Source: Hibiscus mutabilis
Lineage: Eukaryota > Streptophyta > Magnoliopsida > Malvales > Malvaceae
Reading direction: 5' to 3'
Assembly: GCA_019671005.1 (NCBI GenBank)
Contig: CM033728.1
Location: 27,541,099 to 27,605,098, forward strand
Length of the DNA: 64,000 bases
Both the position numbers and the translations under genes were made by a program. Below are positions 1 to 12,020 of the stretch, one piece after another (the first letter of the stretch is position 1; every line of letters starts with the position of its first letter). The notes beneath the pieces were generated by a model. That model was given only the letters and a program-made list of their open reading frames with translations. It ran no database searches and had not been told where the DNA came from.

Positions 1-1305
1 ACCTCGTGTATTAGTTGAATAAATTAATATGTTCGATTGAATATTGGTTAGAGATAATACTAATAAATATTCAATTAAATAGGTAAAAAGTCAATAAGTG
101 GTAATAATTAATTAAATACGCTAGCAACGTACTTTAATGCTTTTCATAAGCTTTAGGGACCTAGTGAGCGTTATAACACCATAATTTAAAGAAATTGTAT
201 GAACCCGTGTACTGGTACGAGCTTTGGCTGTATCGATAAACGATTAGGGTCATATCGATGGGTGAGAGTGTACCGATACTTATAGAAATTAGAAATTTCC
301 AGTAAACAAATTGGTAGTGGTACGTGTGTGAGTACTGTTAGCCAGGGGTACTATATTGACTCCCATATTTGAGTACCGATGAGGGTGAACTGAATAGTCT
401 AAAATGTCAGTCTAAGATAAGGGTAAATATGAAATATTAATTGAAGTATGCCTTGATAAATGAGATTAATTATGCACTTCTCCATGGTTGAGATACCGAA
501 TAGAGGTTATCGATGCTATATGACCCAGGCCTCATTTGAAGATACTCGAGGAGAGATTCTGAGTATAGGTATTTATTCTGATGCTATATGACCCAGCCTC
601 ACCTAGAGTGTAGATGCTCGAGGATGATTTCGAGCATGGTATATATCCTGATGCTATGTGACCCGGCCTCACCCGAAGTGTATATACCGATACTTTGTGA
701 CCCAACTTCACTCCAGAGTTGTTGTTGTTGGTGATATATATTTCTACCTAGATGATCTGATGAGATCTCAGGTATGGTTGGGCCTTGTGACCCATGACTG
801 ATGATTGCTATGATGTTAGCATGTGTTTAGGTAAGTAGTTGTAGCGCCACATGTTTATTTATCTCTTCTTATTGATCATACTAGCTTGCATGCTTACATT
901 TATGATTAGCATGAAGTATAGTAGAGTAGATGTGTACCATTGAACTTTGTAAGCTCAGCGCTCGAAATCGTTGTTTCCGTGCACAGGTTGATCGTTGGTT
1001 TGTGGGATCGAGAAGCACTATCAGCATGAGATTCTAGCAGGTAGAGTTTTTCAGAGTACGATACTTGTGTTTAGTGGGCTATGTATTCATAGGACCTTAC
1101 GTGGTAGAGACTGTAAATTCTTATTTTGCAAATTGTATAAATCAATTTTAATGTATCGAATATTTTATTTCATTTGAAGTTCCATTGCGACGTTTTATTT
1201 TTTATATATATTTTAAATTATGGGCTTTAACTATTTTTGATAAAATTTATGATTTTAGGTTTGGGCTTGAGGCCCAAATGTGATATCAAGGTCTATGGTG
1301 TTACA
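1..1305 (+). repeat. LTR (3' part) of old gypsy element E1
   Basis: This is the right-hand part of a long terminal repeat whose left end lies outside the window. It ends with TGTTACA at 1299-1305 and is followed five bases later by a primer-binding site, which fixes both end and orientation. It is homologous, with considerable divergence, to the LTR ending at 11716: both hold a GATGCTATATGACCC minisatellite, a shared stretch around 910-1100 (11290-11480 in the other copy) and a zone of GTATCGGTAC-like words (here 195-370, degenerate). No protein-coding gene is visible; the short ORF at 995-1177 is not recognisable. Confidence 0.75.
505..800 (+). repeat. LTR minisatellite, GATGCTATATGACCC units
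   Basis: Four to five imperfect units built on GATGCTATATGACCCGGCCT followed by CACC and AAGTGTATAT, beginning near 511, 579, 649, 680 and 785, spaced about 30-105 bases. The same unit recurs at 11005-11140 in the E2 LTR, so it belongs to the LTR family rather than being a chance local expansion. Confidence 0.65.
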
Positions 1306-1916
1306 TTTAGTGGTATCAGAGCTTAGGTTTAGTCGATTCTAGGAAACCCAGGGTGGTATAGGTGTTTTAGTGAGGTGTCTAGTGAATACAAGCCCTTAAC
1401 TTTAGTTCATATTTCATAAGACTCCTAATGGTGTGTTCAACGTTGTGATGCTAAGATGGTTGCAATCGTAGTTGAGAGGGCCGAGTTAAGTGTTGAGCCG
1501 CTCGTAGGAGTGATTCCGGGGGTGAAGTCGCCTCGGTTGGTTTTTATGTGAGTTATTTGAATGATGCCAGAGTTGAGGATGTGTCCTCCTTCCGCCATCT
1601 AAATGGTGTCTTCGTTGTGTGTTATAATAGTCCTAGAGCCTTCAAATACGTTATGAGAGTTTATGGCAAAGAATCTTCATCGTTATGTATGAACAACGTT
1701 TTTGGCACGGGTATGGATAACCTGCTACCGAAATTGATCAGTGGATGTGCAATGGTTGGAGGACCTTATGTTCACTTAAAATGGAGTCTCGTTGATACTC
1801 TGGAAGTATCATCGCCCCTTTTTGAGGGTATTTCTCGAAGATGGTGGATTTGGGATCCACTAGTTCGCTAGAGTGCGGTCGAAGTTAGACGTTCTATAGG
1901 TCTGATAGAGCTATCT
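1306..1916 (+). pseudogene. E1 internal leader and eroded coding start
   Basis: DNA between the E1 primer-binding site and the insertion point of the element at 1917. Bases 1306-1360 match the sequence after the E2 LTR (11717-11775), as expected of homologous leaders. An open frame at 1548-1871 (107 codons) shows no gag motif I can name: no zinc knuckle and no recognisable major homology region. It may be a relic of the 5' gag or plain leader. The host sequence continues after the insertion at 5767-6084, again without a recognisable domain. Confidence 0.4.
1311..1322 (+). other. Primer-binding site (tRNA-iMet), element E1
   Basis: TGGTATCAGAGC is complementary to the 3' end of plant initiator tRNA-Met and lies five bases after the LTR terminus. 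It is the standard minus-strand priming site of chromovirus-type gypsy elements and shows that E1 is on the plus strand. Confidence 0.85.
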
Positions 1917-3518
1917 TGTAACCCCCTAAACCCGCCCAGAAGAAATAGGTCGAATCTAGGAAGTCACGTTTGAAAACTTTTCCTTCAAGAAAACAAATTT
2001 TAAAGATTATACTTTAATTTTAAAAGAATACATATAATGATAATTTAATAAATATCGTATAATAAATAATTTGGCAAATGTCATAATCAATATCAGAATA
2101 AATAATAAAAATATCTAAATAATAAATAAAAAAGGAACATAGTAAATGAATGCTAAAAATAATCCCAAAACATAATTAGTCTCAAAGTTTAAAATTACAT
2201 CAATGTATCAAAATAATAAATAATGATCTAAATAACTAAAAATAGTTTCGTACTCAATAATAAAGTACCCGAATAATAGGTGAGATCCTACAAGTACCAT
2301 GTTGCCTAAAGTCCAAATATATCTGTAAGAGGAAACTATGGGAGAGTAAGCTAAAGAGCTTAGTGTTTCTCTAAAGTGCAAAGAAAACCATAATCATAAA
2401 ATATAGTAATATTTTCTTAAAATTCTTTAAAACATAAAACAAATGGTACAATATCACAAGCGAAATGCAATGCACCCAACCACGTCCGCCAAATATGAGG
2501 AAGGTTCCTATAATCTCCTCGCTACGTCCGCCATCTGAAGTGGAATTCAGGCCGAAGGGTGAAACTACTGAACTTCCTCCGTACAAATCCCAACCCATGC
2601 TCATACATGTATGATGCTTAAAACTCAACTTTTATAAACACAATTCCATAAATCTGATATTCCATAAACCTACGTTATAAATCTATAAATCCATAAATCA
2701 TAATCCATAAATCCATAAATCCTGGTTTCCGTAAATTCTGATGTTTCGTAAATCAAATTTTTTCATAAATCATAATTAAAACACATTCTAAAATTGTATG
2801 CATAGGATGTCAACCATACAAGCCATAATGCAGATCCTAATCAAGCAAGGTATAAAACCATATAAAAATTATTTATTTATAGCACCGTAAGATAACACAC
2901 CTTAGCCTAAGCAACTCAACCTACTAAATAATGTGTCTCCCACGATCAGAAGCACTGGGTTTAGTTGTATCAGAACCTATACGAATAATTTCTATATTAG
3001 TACTATTATCACTATGACTAAGGAGTTATTCCTATATACTTATCTAACGAAAATTTAATGATACAAGAATACTTATCTGATTTGAATAGTTGATCTTAAA
3101 ATCAACCGAATACATAGTTGAATTGAACGGTGCCAAAGACTCGGCGGGGTTTGATCAAATTAAATAAATAAAAAATGAAAGAAAAGGAAGATGTGTTTCG
3201 AATACAATTCAAGAGAAGGAGAGGGGAAGGCCGACTACGACAAAGAAAACAAAATTGTAGGGGAAAGAGCTAATCGTGGCTTATATAACCAAAATTTTGG
3301 AAAAATTACAAGGTAAGTCCTTGTACTTTTCTAGGGCTCACAAAATAGGTACCTAATATCAATTCTTTGTAAAAGGGTTGCTAAATTCGTTTAAAAATTC
3401 AATTAATTTCCAAATTTCTTAATTAGGGATTTATATTTAAATTCCCAATTTCTAGGGTTTTGAATTTTGGGATTTCAAAATTAGGATTTTTGAATTGGGG
3501 ATAGTTTTGGGTGTTACA
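1917..3518 (-). repeat. 3' LTR of the non-autonomous element
   Basis: 1602-bp LTR, 3' copy in the minus-strand element. It pairs with 4190-5761. The differences seen are scattered substitutions and small indels; for example, about 30 bp of ATCCATAAATC-type repeats at 2670-2720 are present here and shortened in the other copy. A minus-strand 85-codon frame (2371-2628) is open in both LTRs but has no recognised domain and lies inside the LTR, so it is not called as a gene. Confidence 0.9.
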
Positions 3519-3530
3519 ACTCTCCCACCC
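3519..3530 (-). other. Polypurine tract of the non-autonomous element
   Basis: On the minus strand GGGTGGGAGAGT directly precedes the 3' LTR, the expected site of plus-strand priming. It follows a stretch resembling the conserved 3' coding end of chromoviruses (minus strand, about 3531-3570). Confidence 0.75.
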
Positions 3531-4172
3531 TTAAAAGAAATTTCGTCCTTGAAATTTCCAAACCTAGCGGTAGATTCCCAAAAACATGAATGTTTAGATA
3601 GAAACTTAAAAGAGCATTTCAGATCAGGTTACGAATCACAACACAAAGTTTTTAGAGAGGCTTTGATCTAAAATTCGTAGGAACGTTTACGGTCACGATC
3701 ATTTGTTCGATTAACTGAAGTTCATGTCCTTAATTAGACTTCGAGTTAGGATCATCGTTAAAGGTTATTCAAAAGAAGTTATACAAAGGATTCATGTGGT
3801 TTAAAAGTATTCCTATCAATTTTACAAGGTGAAAAAGGGTAATGGTTAATTTTATTTATAAAGTATCTTTTGCCAACTAACGAGTATTTGTTCTTCCTAA
3901 TTCTAAATCCATATGAAACATACTCAAGTCTAAAACTCCTACAAGGTGGCATTGTAGAATCTATTTATAAGGGCAACCATTACTAAAATTAAATTTGGTA
4001 CTAGAGTCTCAGATTTAAAACAAGTTGAAAGTAATTCAGTAAGAATCAAGTGAAACCGTAGTAAGTTTTTTAGAAAATTCCCATTTATCCCAAAATATTT
4101 TAGATACATGTAGGAAATGAAAATATTTTGAAAAAAATTGTTGTGAGCCTCACAGTCCGAGGGTTGAACTTA

Positions 4173-4184
4173 GCTCAGATACCA
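4173..4184 (-). other. Primer-binding site of the non-autonomous element
   Basis: GCTCAGATACCA on the plus strand reads TGGTATCTGAGC on the minus strand, an initiator tRNA-Met primer-binding site with one substitution (CTG for CAG). It lies five bases from the 5' LTR end at 4190. Confidence 0.8.
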
Positions 4185-4189
4185 CTAAA

Positions 4190-5761
4190 TGTAACCTCCC
4201 TAAACCCGGCTCAGAAGAAATAGGTCGAATCTAGGAAGTCACGTTTGAAAACTTTTCCCTCAAGAAAACAAAATTTAAAGATTATACTTTAATTTTAAAA
4301 GAATACATATAATGATAATTTAATAAATATCTTATAATAAATAATTTAGCAAATGTCATAATCAATATCCGAATAAATAATAAAAATATCTAAATAATAA
4401 ATAAAAAAGAAACATAGTAAATGAATGCTAAAAATAATGCCAAAACATAATTAGTCTAAAAGTTTAAAATTACATCAATGTATGAAAATAATAAATAATG
4501 ATCTGAATAACTAAAAATAGTTTCGTACTCAATAATAAAGTAACCGGATAACAAGTGAGATCCTCCAAATACCACGTCGCCTAAAGTCCAAATATATCTG
4601 TAAGAGGAAACTATGGGGGAGTAAGCTAAAGAGTTTAGTGTGTCTTTAAAGTGCAAAGAAAACCATAATCATAAAACATAGTAATATTTTCTTAAAATTC
4701 TTTGAAGCATAAAACAAATGGTACAATATCACAAGCGAAATGCAATGCACCCAACTACGTCCGCCAAAGATGAGGAAGGTTCCCATAACCTCCTTGCTAC
4801 GTCCACCATCCGAAGTGGAATTCAGCCCGAAGGGTGAAACCACTGAACTTCCTCCGTACAAATCCCAACCCATGCTCATACATGTATGATGTTTAAAACT
4901 CAACTTTCATAAACATAATTCCATAAATCTGATATTTCATAAACCTACGTCATAAATCCATAAATCCTGGTTTTCATAAAGTCTGATGTTTTGTAAATCA
5001 AATATTTCATAAATCATAATTAAAAAACACATTCTAAAATCGTATGCATATGATGTCAACCATACAAGCCATAATGCAGATCATAATCAAGCAAGGTATA
5101 AAACCATATAAAAATTATTTATTTATAGCACCGTAAGAAAACACACCTTAGCCTAAGCAACTCAACCTACTAAATAATGTGTCTCTCACGATCATAAGCA
5201 CTGGGTTTAGCTATATCAGAACCTGTATGAATAATTTCTATATTAGTACTATTATCACCATGATTAAGGAGTTATTCCTATATACTTATCTAATGAAATT
5301 TAATGACACAAGAATACTTATTTGATTTGAATAGTTGATCTTCAAATCAACCGAAGACATAGTTGAATTGAGCGGTGCCATAGACTTAGCGGGGTTTGAT
5401 TGAATTAAGTAAATAAAAGAAAGAAAGAAAAGAAATATGTGTTTTGAATACAAATCGAGAGAGGGAGAGGGGAAGACCGACTGCGAAAAAAAACAAAATT
5501 GTAGGAGAAAGGGCTAATCGTGGCTTATAGAACCAAAACTTTGGATAAATTACAAGGTAAGTCCTTGTACTTTTCTAGGGTTCACAAAATAGGTACCTAA
5601 TATCCATTCTTTATAAAAAGGTCGTAAATTCGTTTAAAAATTCAATTAATTCCCAATTTTCTTAATTAGGGATTTATATTTAAATTCCCAATTTCTAGGG
5701 TTTTGAATTTAGGGATTTCAAATTTAGGTTTTTTGAATTGGGGATATTTTTGGGTGTTACA
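4190..5761 (-). repeat. 5' LTR of the non-autonomous element
   Basis: 1572-bp LTR, 5' copy in the minus-strand element, ending at the TATCT target duplication (5762-5766). A minus-strand 85-codon frame at 4646-4903 matches the one in the other LTR. Confidence 0.9.
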
Positions 5762-5766
5762 TATCT

Positions 5767-6084
5767 TTTGAAGAGTTGTTGCACCTTCAAAATTGCTTTG
5801 GTTAATCAAGCCCGGTATAAGCTTGCAATGTCGAGAGTTGTGCTCGAGGCTTTGAGACCTCGAGGGAACCCAACCTTTGGTAATGAGAATGCTTGGATCG
5901 TTGCTGTTCTACCGTGATTTTTGTGGTTGTTTTGAGAATGACACAACGGAGTTATGAAACATATTTAACCATTAGAAGATGCTAAGATGTGCAGTTTGAT
6001 GCTCAAAAGCTTTTAGACTATCAGAGTGTTTATTTATGCCTCTTGGAGGAGTCATCAGGACTCTCTCCCCGTTAAGAACATGAG
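5767..6084 (+). other. E1 internal sequence, no recognised gene
   Basis: Continuation of E1 after the first insertion. It starts after the TATCT duplication and ends with ATGAG (6080-6084), the target duplication of the next insertion. I see no domain or long open frame. Confidence 0.4.
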
Positions 6085-9052
6085 TGTAACACCTATTTCT
6101 CGGTATGGTAGGAATTCGGGTTGGAAAGAATTACTGATGAACTATACGATGATTTGGTTTGATGGTTACAATAATTTAGACTATAATTTATGTATCAATG
6201 ATTCATAATGCAATACTTAATCATTTATAGTCAATATATGTCAACCAATTTAGAAATTACAGGCCAAATGATGATTTATTCAAATTTAGGGACTAAATTG
6301 TAAAATCACTAAATTACCGAATCTTACTTAGAATTAAGGTTACCAATGTGCAACTCAATATAGGTATATCTTGTTTACAAATTTTTAGAAAAATTGGAGT
6401 TCATATGTGCCCTCAATTAAGCCTTATAAAAATTTAGTGACCAAAATACAACATTCAGAAACTTCCTAAATCACCCTTTTAACTAACTTACCTGTCTTTG
6501 TACCAATACTCAAAGAGACCATATCAATACGTCTATGTCATGGTCGTTAAATTAGTTATAAACATTAGGGACCGTACCGGTACGGGTTCATCCGTATCGG
6601 TACACTATGCTAGTCTTAGATTCTAGAAGCGACAAGTCATACCGATACACCTAGGGTTGTATCCGTACGAATACCTTGACCGTTAAAACAGTTATTATCA
6701 TTAAGCCTGTACCAATACTGGGTATCGGTATGCTTGGTTAACGCTCATGAAGTCAACCACCAGGATCGATACGGTGTTACAAAATTTTTCCAGTGGCTAA
6801 GACCCGTGCTAATACGCCTAGGTGCATATAGATATACCAATGCTAAACCGACCAAAAATGCAAGGCCGTATCGGTATGCCATCACCCGTATCAGTACGAC
6901 AAGGCCTGTAATGATAGATTTTATCTGGTTTATTAGCGTTTTGCTCAGCCAAACCATGTCCAAATTCAATAAAAATTTACCAGCAAGTCTATTTAGCTTA
7001 AAACAATTATCATGTAAAATTTTAGGGTTGAATGAATCTGTTTGCTATGTTTTCCCTAATTTAGGCCAAATATGCATTTACAACCACTTTTAACTAATTT
7101 TAAAAGGTAAAGTGTAAACCCTTAAACTTACACAAGCCAACTATATTACATACATATCAAAAGAGGTAAAATTGACATGTGTAACACTTATGCCACCATT
7201 CTAGGATTCTATAGAGTTGATATACTTTACTTTATCAATGAAGTGACTTGCCAAAAACCTTTGCCAACCCCAATCTTGACCTTAAAATCTTCTTAACCTG
7301 AAATGGATGGAAGATGAATGCATTAGGCATACTTTGCCTAGTGAGGTAGTCATAAACAATGGATTAATCATAGAAAGCATTCTATCGTGATTCAAGGTTA
7401 ACTATGATGATAGTAATATGACATGCAATTCAATAGCAATTTTACACATTATCAATGATCAATGCAACAATAATAATCAATGCAATACCCATATTCAATA
7501 ACAATTTATATTGCATAACTATACGTTTCCTTGGATCGATGTACGGTATATGGATACGTGAATTCCTACGCTGCACCAAAAGCAATAGTTGTCTAGTCCC
7601 TACGCCATACCAATAGGACCATAACACATCATCCCTCCGCTGCACCATAATAAAGGTCGTAACATACCCTTACCAATGAGCTCATGAATTCTATGGCATG
7701 CCAATTGTATCCAATCCTACTCGAATCCAAGTTCAATAACAATATTCTGATAATAATAATTTCAATAGCAATGAGTCGATAGCATTATTTCTATAACAAT
7801 GGATCAATAACAATAGGTTAATAATCATATCTTAAAGTTAATAAGCAATAGAGGTGTTTCAATACAATATTCAATGACAATATTCAATGCTCAATGACCA
7901 ATGATTCTACATGTCAATGCTTCAATGATTCCGATGACAATAACAATGGTGCTACAGATAATGAATCGATGAAGTACTTACCAATACTTACCAATATATC
8001 CATCAACAATGTTTTTATGCATTATCCTTAATTTACAAGGTTAACAATGCAACAATCAATATTCAAAGGTTTGGGTAAGGCACCTAGCCTACTCTCGAGA
8101 CTCTGACTACACTCACCTTAACTTTTGAAGCTCCTACGGCTCTCAGATTACTACTCCTTTGTCCCTAGTTTTGGATGGAGACACTAGCTCTTCTTTCTCC
8201 AACAATTGAGCTAGGTAAAACAAAAGGAGCTATTAGAATCAATACTTATGGATTCAAAATCAATATTTAAGCTTAGAAGAGCTTTTATCCAATAAAAATT
8301 CTATGTATTCATGCTTTAAAAGCATGGGTTCAACTATGGTCTCCAAGACTTAAATCTTGAAATTAAACTCTAACTTTCCATGGATTCTCAAAATTTTTTG
8401 GGGGCTTTGACTTACCAAATCAAAAGCTATATAATGGTGTAGAGAAATCAAGGAAAGCTTGCACAAACAAGAGAGGTACTTGCTTGAGCTAGAGGTAGAA
8501 GATGACAATGGAGGTGTTTGTTTGGTATTTGAGAGAAAGATGAAATAAAGTGAAAAAATGGGATGCTCGGTACAATTATGCTATCTTAAAACATTCCTTA
8601 TCGTTGGAAAAGTAAACGATGGAGTTTCCCTTCAAGGAGGGTAAGCTATATTATTTTATTCTTTCTTTTTCTTATTTACACTAATTTTGCCACCCAAGTC
8701 ATCATCTCTTTATAAATGTTTCCATTCTTGACATCATCTCCTAGCAATCCCACATGGAGTGGGTGGCAAGCTAGGAGGTGAATCACCTAAAAGTGGGACA
8801 ATTACGGGAGTGGTCCCTCAACTATCCAAGGTTCACACTTTTTCCCCTAAATTTTTTATTTTTATAATTTAGCCACTAAATTGTTTCTAAACGATTCAAT
8901 TAGGTCCAAAGTCTATAAATTAGTCTCAATTAGTATCCAATACGGTGCATTTTACCACACAATTTAAGTCAATGAAATATTTGGACATTTTCGATATAGG
9001 TTTTCTGATCATCAGAACCAAATTCTGCTAGATCGATTTTTGGGGTGCTACG
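6085..9052 (-). mobile_element. Solo LTR of a chromovirus-type element, TSD ATGAG
   Basis: A 2968-bp LTR in minus orientation without partner or internal region. It starts TGTAACACC on the plus strand, ends TGCTACG (terminal CA decayed to CG), and is flanked by a perfect 5-bp duplication, ATGAG at 6080-6084 and 9053-9057. Its organisation matches the other chromovirus LTRs here, read in reverse: a cluster of CGTACCGATACG-type words 480-815 bases from the low-coordinate end (6565-6900) and a GTAGCACCCC-like start on the minus strand. It was probably left by recombination between the two LTRs of a full element. Small ORFs inside (6734-7093, 7442-7648) have no recognisable domain. Confidence 0.85.
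6565..6905. repeat. Cluster of CGTACCGATACG-type words
   Basis: About ten close matches to GTACCGATAC or its reverse complement within 340 bases, in both orientations, inside the solo LTR. Equivalent clusters lie at 10415-10720, 36039-36370, 50400-50735 and 55430-55700. Confidence 0.75.
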
Positions 9053-9057
9053 ATGAG

Positions 9058-9700
9058 TGAATGTTGAGGTAAGGTATAATTAAAAACCGGTGCCCACCGT
9101 CTTTGTTAGAGGACACCAGCCCGATTGAGAAAGTTAAAGATTTAGTTGAGAAGTCACAACTCGAATGAGGTTTCTTTTGTTTGAATATTTCACCCAAAGG
9201 AGAACCAAGCTTGTTCCCTAGCAAGAGGTTGGTTTGTTGAGTTGGTGCTTAAACCGTAGGTAGCTTGTTAAGGGGCAGTGAAGGATTGTTATGTGTCTCC
9301 TACGGTGGCTGACTTGTTTAACTGATGGTGAAGTATACGCGTGTTTTTCCAAGATTGGTTCAAGAATAAGATGTTTACGGTTAGAGTTTTGGAGGCTAAT
9401 AGTTCTGAAATAAATTTTGAAATAAAAATTTCTCTCTTTAAAGTGTATCATGGTAAAGATTGATGTCTGCAACGATGTTTGAGGTGTTTAAGTGATGATA
9501 GGGTAGGGCCACCACAATGTCTCTCGAATATAAGTTTGATGCCTCCCGTGACACTTGTGAATGTATAAAGAGTATGGGAAGATGAACATTGGCAAGATAA
9601 TTACCATAATGACCTTGTGTGTGGAAATGGTTAGTTACTGCGTAATCAGTTAAGGAAGGGGCAAAGAAGTAATTTCCTCACATTTTAAAGGAAGAGGCTG
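9058..9700. other. Unassigned sequence between solo LTR and E2 LTR
   Basis: This follows directly after the ATGAG duplication, so its first part continues E1. The start of the E2 LTR must lie somewhere here or slightly beyond, but I could not find a convincing TG boundary. No recognisable coding region; the 84-codon minus frame at 9218-9472 has no known motif. Confidence 0.4.
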
Positions 9701-11716
9701 GTTTTTCTTAATGGCTCTGCAGAAATAGCTTGGAGAATGATCTCATATTGTCTCCACCTTCACCCCATCTCTCTCTCCTTCATTCTTCCTTATAAACCCA
9801 AAGTCAATGGTCTAATCTTTGCCTCATCGATTTAGATTTCTGGAATTTAAGCAAAGAGCATTGAAATCACCATCCATGGATCCGTGTTTCAAGGTAAGTT
9901 TCATTAAAGATGGTGGTAGATGAAAAGTTTGGGTTTTGGTAGAGGTTGGGGCAGAAGAACAAAAATTGAAGAGCTAGCTTCATTTCTTGCTGTTAAGCTC
10001 TTGCTTTTATGTTCCTTAATCTTCTAGCAATGTTGTGACTGGTTGTGCAATATTTTTATGTAGTGAAAGAAGTTGGAGAGGCTTCCAAGGCTCCAGATAA
10101 GAGGAAAGCTTGAGGCTGGGCTAGAAGCTTCTTACTCAGATGAAGAGGTGTGGCTAGTACATTTCCAACTCTCTTGTTTCTTGCATATCCTAAATGTAAG
10201 GTCTTGTATGCTGGTTTGATGATTGGGTGCTTAAATTCTTGGTTATGGGTGTTAATGGTGAAACTTGAAATTGGTGTTAAAATGGTATAAAAATAGTAGA
10301 AAACCACTTAAAACATCTTCCATAACCTATAAGTTCATCTTCGTGTCTTTCTATAATGTTTGGGGGAGTATTAGGAAGAATTTCGAGATGTAGAATTTGA
10401 ATTCTGGGCTTGTGTATCAGTATGGTATGAACCGGTATCGGTACACCTTTGTTTTTGTGGCAATTCCAACAAGTATTTAAGGAAGGTATTGGTATGCGTG
10501 GAGGCGTATCGGTACTATCCCTGTTCTATCAAATTTTAGTAGCAAAAATGGGTATCAGTATGCTTGAGGGGTATATCAGTGCAATTAAGGTATCGGTACA
10601 TGACCCTATGTATCAGTACGGGGTGGTTAGCTAAAACTCTGTGAGTGTAAATCTGGGTTACGTTTGGAATGGTATCAGTACCCTGAAAGGTGCATCGATA
10701 TGCGTGCAATCTGCCAAAAATATGAGTTTTTGCCTGGGGAGCTAAAAAATTATGTTTGATTCCATGAATCCCTAAGGGCCTAAAATGAATTGTAAAACTG
10801 AAGAACTGAGAAATATCCATGTTCTCGAGCATAAATCTTAATAACTTGGTAATTATCTTGTGTGATTTATATGTTGTTAGAAACCATAGGATGGTATGGC
10901 TATGTACTTGATGTGGTGTTCTGAGTAGGCACTTGTTTGATGGGATCTGGATACCCAAGACGTGTTGCAACACCATGATAAGAGAATTAGCGAATGAAGG
11001 TTACCGATGCTATGTGACCTAGGCCTCAATCATATGTATTCAATGAGGGATTATGAGTATGGGTGTATGTTCAATGCTATATGACCCGGCCTCACCCAAA
11101 GTATATGTTTCAATACTGCATGACCCGACCTCACTCCTATGTTGATGTGGTATGGCATGCTTGGGATTTGTGTTCTCTATTTGATCTTGTGACATTGTTT
11201 AGCATGTGTTTAGGTGTCTAACTTTAGCATCGCGTATTATTTTAACTGCCATATCATCTTGCTTAGCTGCATGCCTATGTTTATGATCTGCATGAAACAT
11301 GGTAGAGTAGCGGTGCATCCACTGAGCTTATGAGCTCATCGTTTGGAATCATTTTTTCCTTATGTAGGTTTCTAGGTTGCTACTTTGTATACAAAGGAGC
11401 CCCATCATAGTAGGACTTCAATTTATCAATGTGATCAAGAGTACAATACTTAGGCTTGTTGGGCAATGTATTCATAGGACCCTTGTTTTATATATATAAC
11501 TCTATTTGGATTTGTTGATCATGTCGAATGCTTTTATTTACCTTGTTTTAAATCGAACCTACTATACAAACGATTTAATTATTTTGTATTGGACTCATTT
11601 TCAAAATGTTGTTGGATTTTATGAAATTGCTTATGTTGTGGGCTAAATCTAGTTGCAAATTTTATGAATGGGTTGGGCTTGAGGCCTAAATGTGATGTCA
11701 GGTTTAGGGCGTTATA
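9700..11716 (+). repeat. LTR of gypsy element E2 (start uncertain)
   Basis: Homologue of the LTR at 1-1305. It holds a TATA-like TTATAAA near 9790 after a pyrimidine-rich stretch, a cluster of CGTATCGGTAC words (10415-10720), the GATGCTATGTGACC minisatellite (11005-11140) and the end GTTATA at 11711-11716, a decayed form of GTTACA. It is followed by a decayed primer-binding site and gag, so it is a 5' LTR on the plus strand. The 146-codon antisense frame at 10536-10976 is probably incidental. Confidence 0.65.
10415..10720. repeat. Cluster of CGTATCGGTAC-type words in E2 LTR
   Basis: Repeated matches to GTATCGGTAC and GTATCAGTAC, roughly every 25-40 bases. This is the same word family as in the chromovirus LTRs at 36039-36370 and 50400-50735. 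Confidence 0.75.
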
Positions 11717-11721
11717 TTCAA

Positions 11722-11735
11722 TGGTATTGTAGACT
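11722..11735 (+). other. Degenerate primer-binding site, element E2
   Basis: TGGTATTGTAGACT, five bases after the LTR end, is a decayed form of TGGTATCAGAGCTT. The sequence after it matches the leader of E1. Confidence 0.6.
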
Positions 11736-11940
11736 AGGTTTAGCTGGTTCTAGGAAACCCCAGGGTAGTAGAGAGTTGTAAAAAATGGTATCTAGTTAAT
11801 ACGTGCCCATAAGTCAATGTTGTACTCATTTAAAGCTGAAAATCTTATAGAATAACCTTGTTTGTTTATCTTTGTAGAGTTTGAATCATGCCTAGAAGAG
11901 CGTATAACCACAAAGAAAGTTGTGGATCTTGTGAGGAGAG

Positions 11941-12020
11941 TTACAATAAGTAATCCCCGAGACGGGTGAGATATTGGAGGATGAGAGGTGACAAGGGGCC
12001 AATTACACTGTAAGGGCCAT
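11941..12020 (+). repeat. Inverted repeat, left arm
   Basis: 80-bp arm starting TTACAATAAGTAATCCCCGA. The reverse complement of 12308-12390 matches it, with the outer 57 bases identical by eye. The two arms bracket an inverted gag fragment of about 290 bp. Confidence 0.9.

Larger units (their letters stand above)
1917..5761 (-). mobile_element. Non-autonomous gypsy (pol-less) element, complete with TSD
   Basis: A complete 3.8-kb two-LTR element with no coding capacity. LTRs lie at 1917-3518 and 4190-5761 and look about 95% identical by eye. Both have TGTAAC...GTTACA ends on the plus strand. The whole is flanked by a perfect 5-bp target-site duplication, TATCT at 1912-1916 and 5762-5766. Only about 670 bp separates the LTRs. 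On the minus strand the order is LTR, primer-binding site (4173-4184), short internal part, polypurine tract GGGTGGGAGAGT (3519-3530), LTR. The sequence just before the tract resembles the usual chromovirus 3' end, so this is most likely an internally deleted chromovirus relying on enzymes of relatives. It interrupts E1. Confidence 0.9.

Noticed and set aside
1548..1871. Host gene exon (107-codon frame)
   Set aside because: Lies between a primer-binding site and an insertion, has no recognisable domain, and is more simply eroded element DNA.
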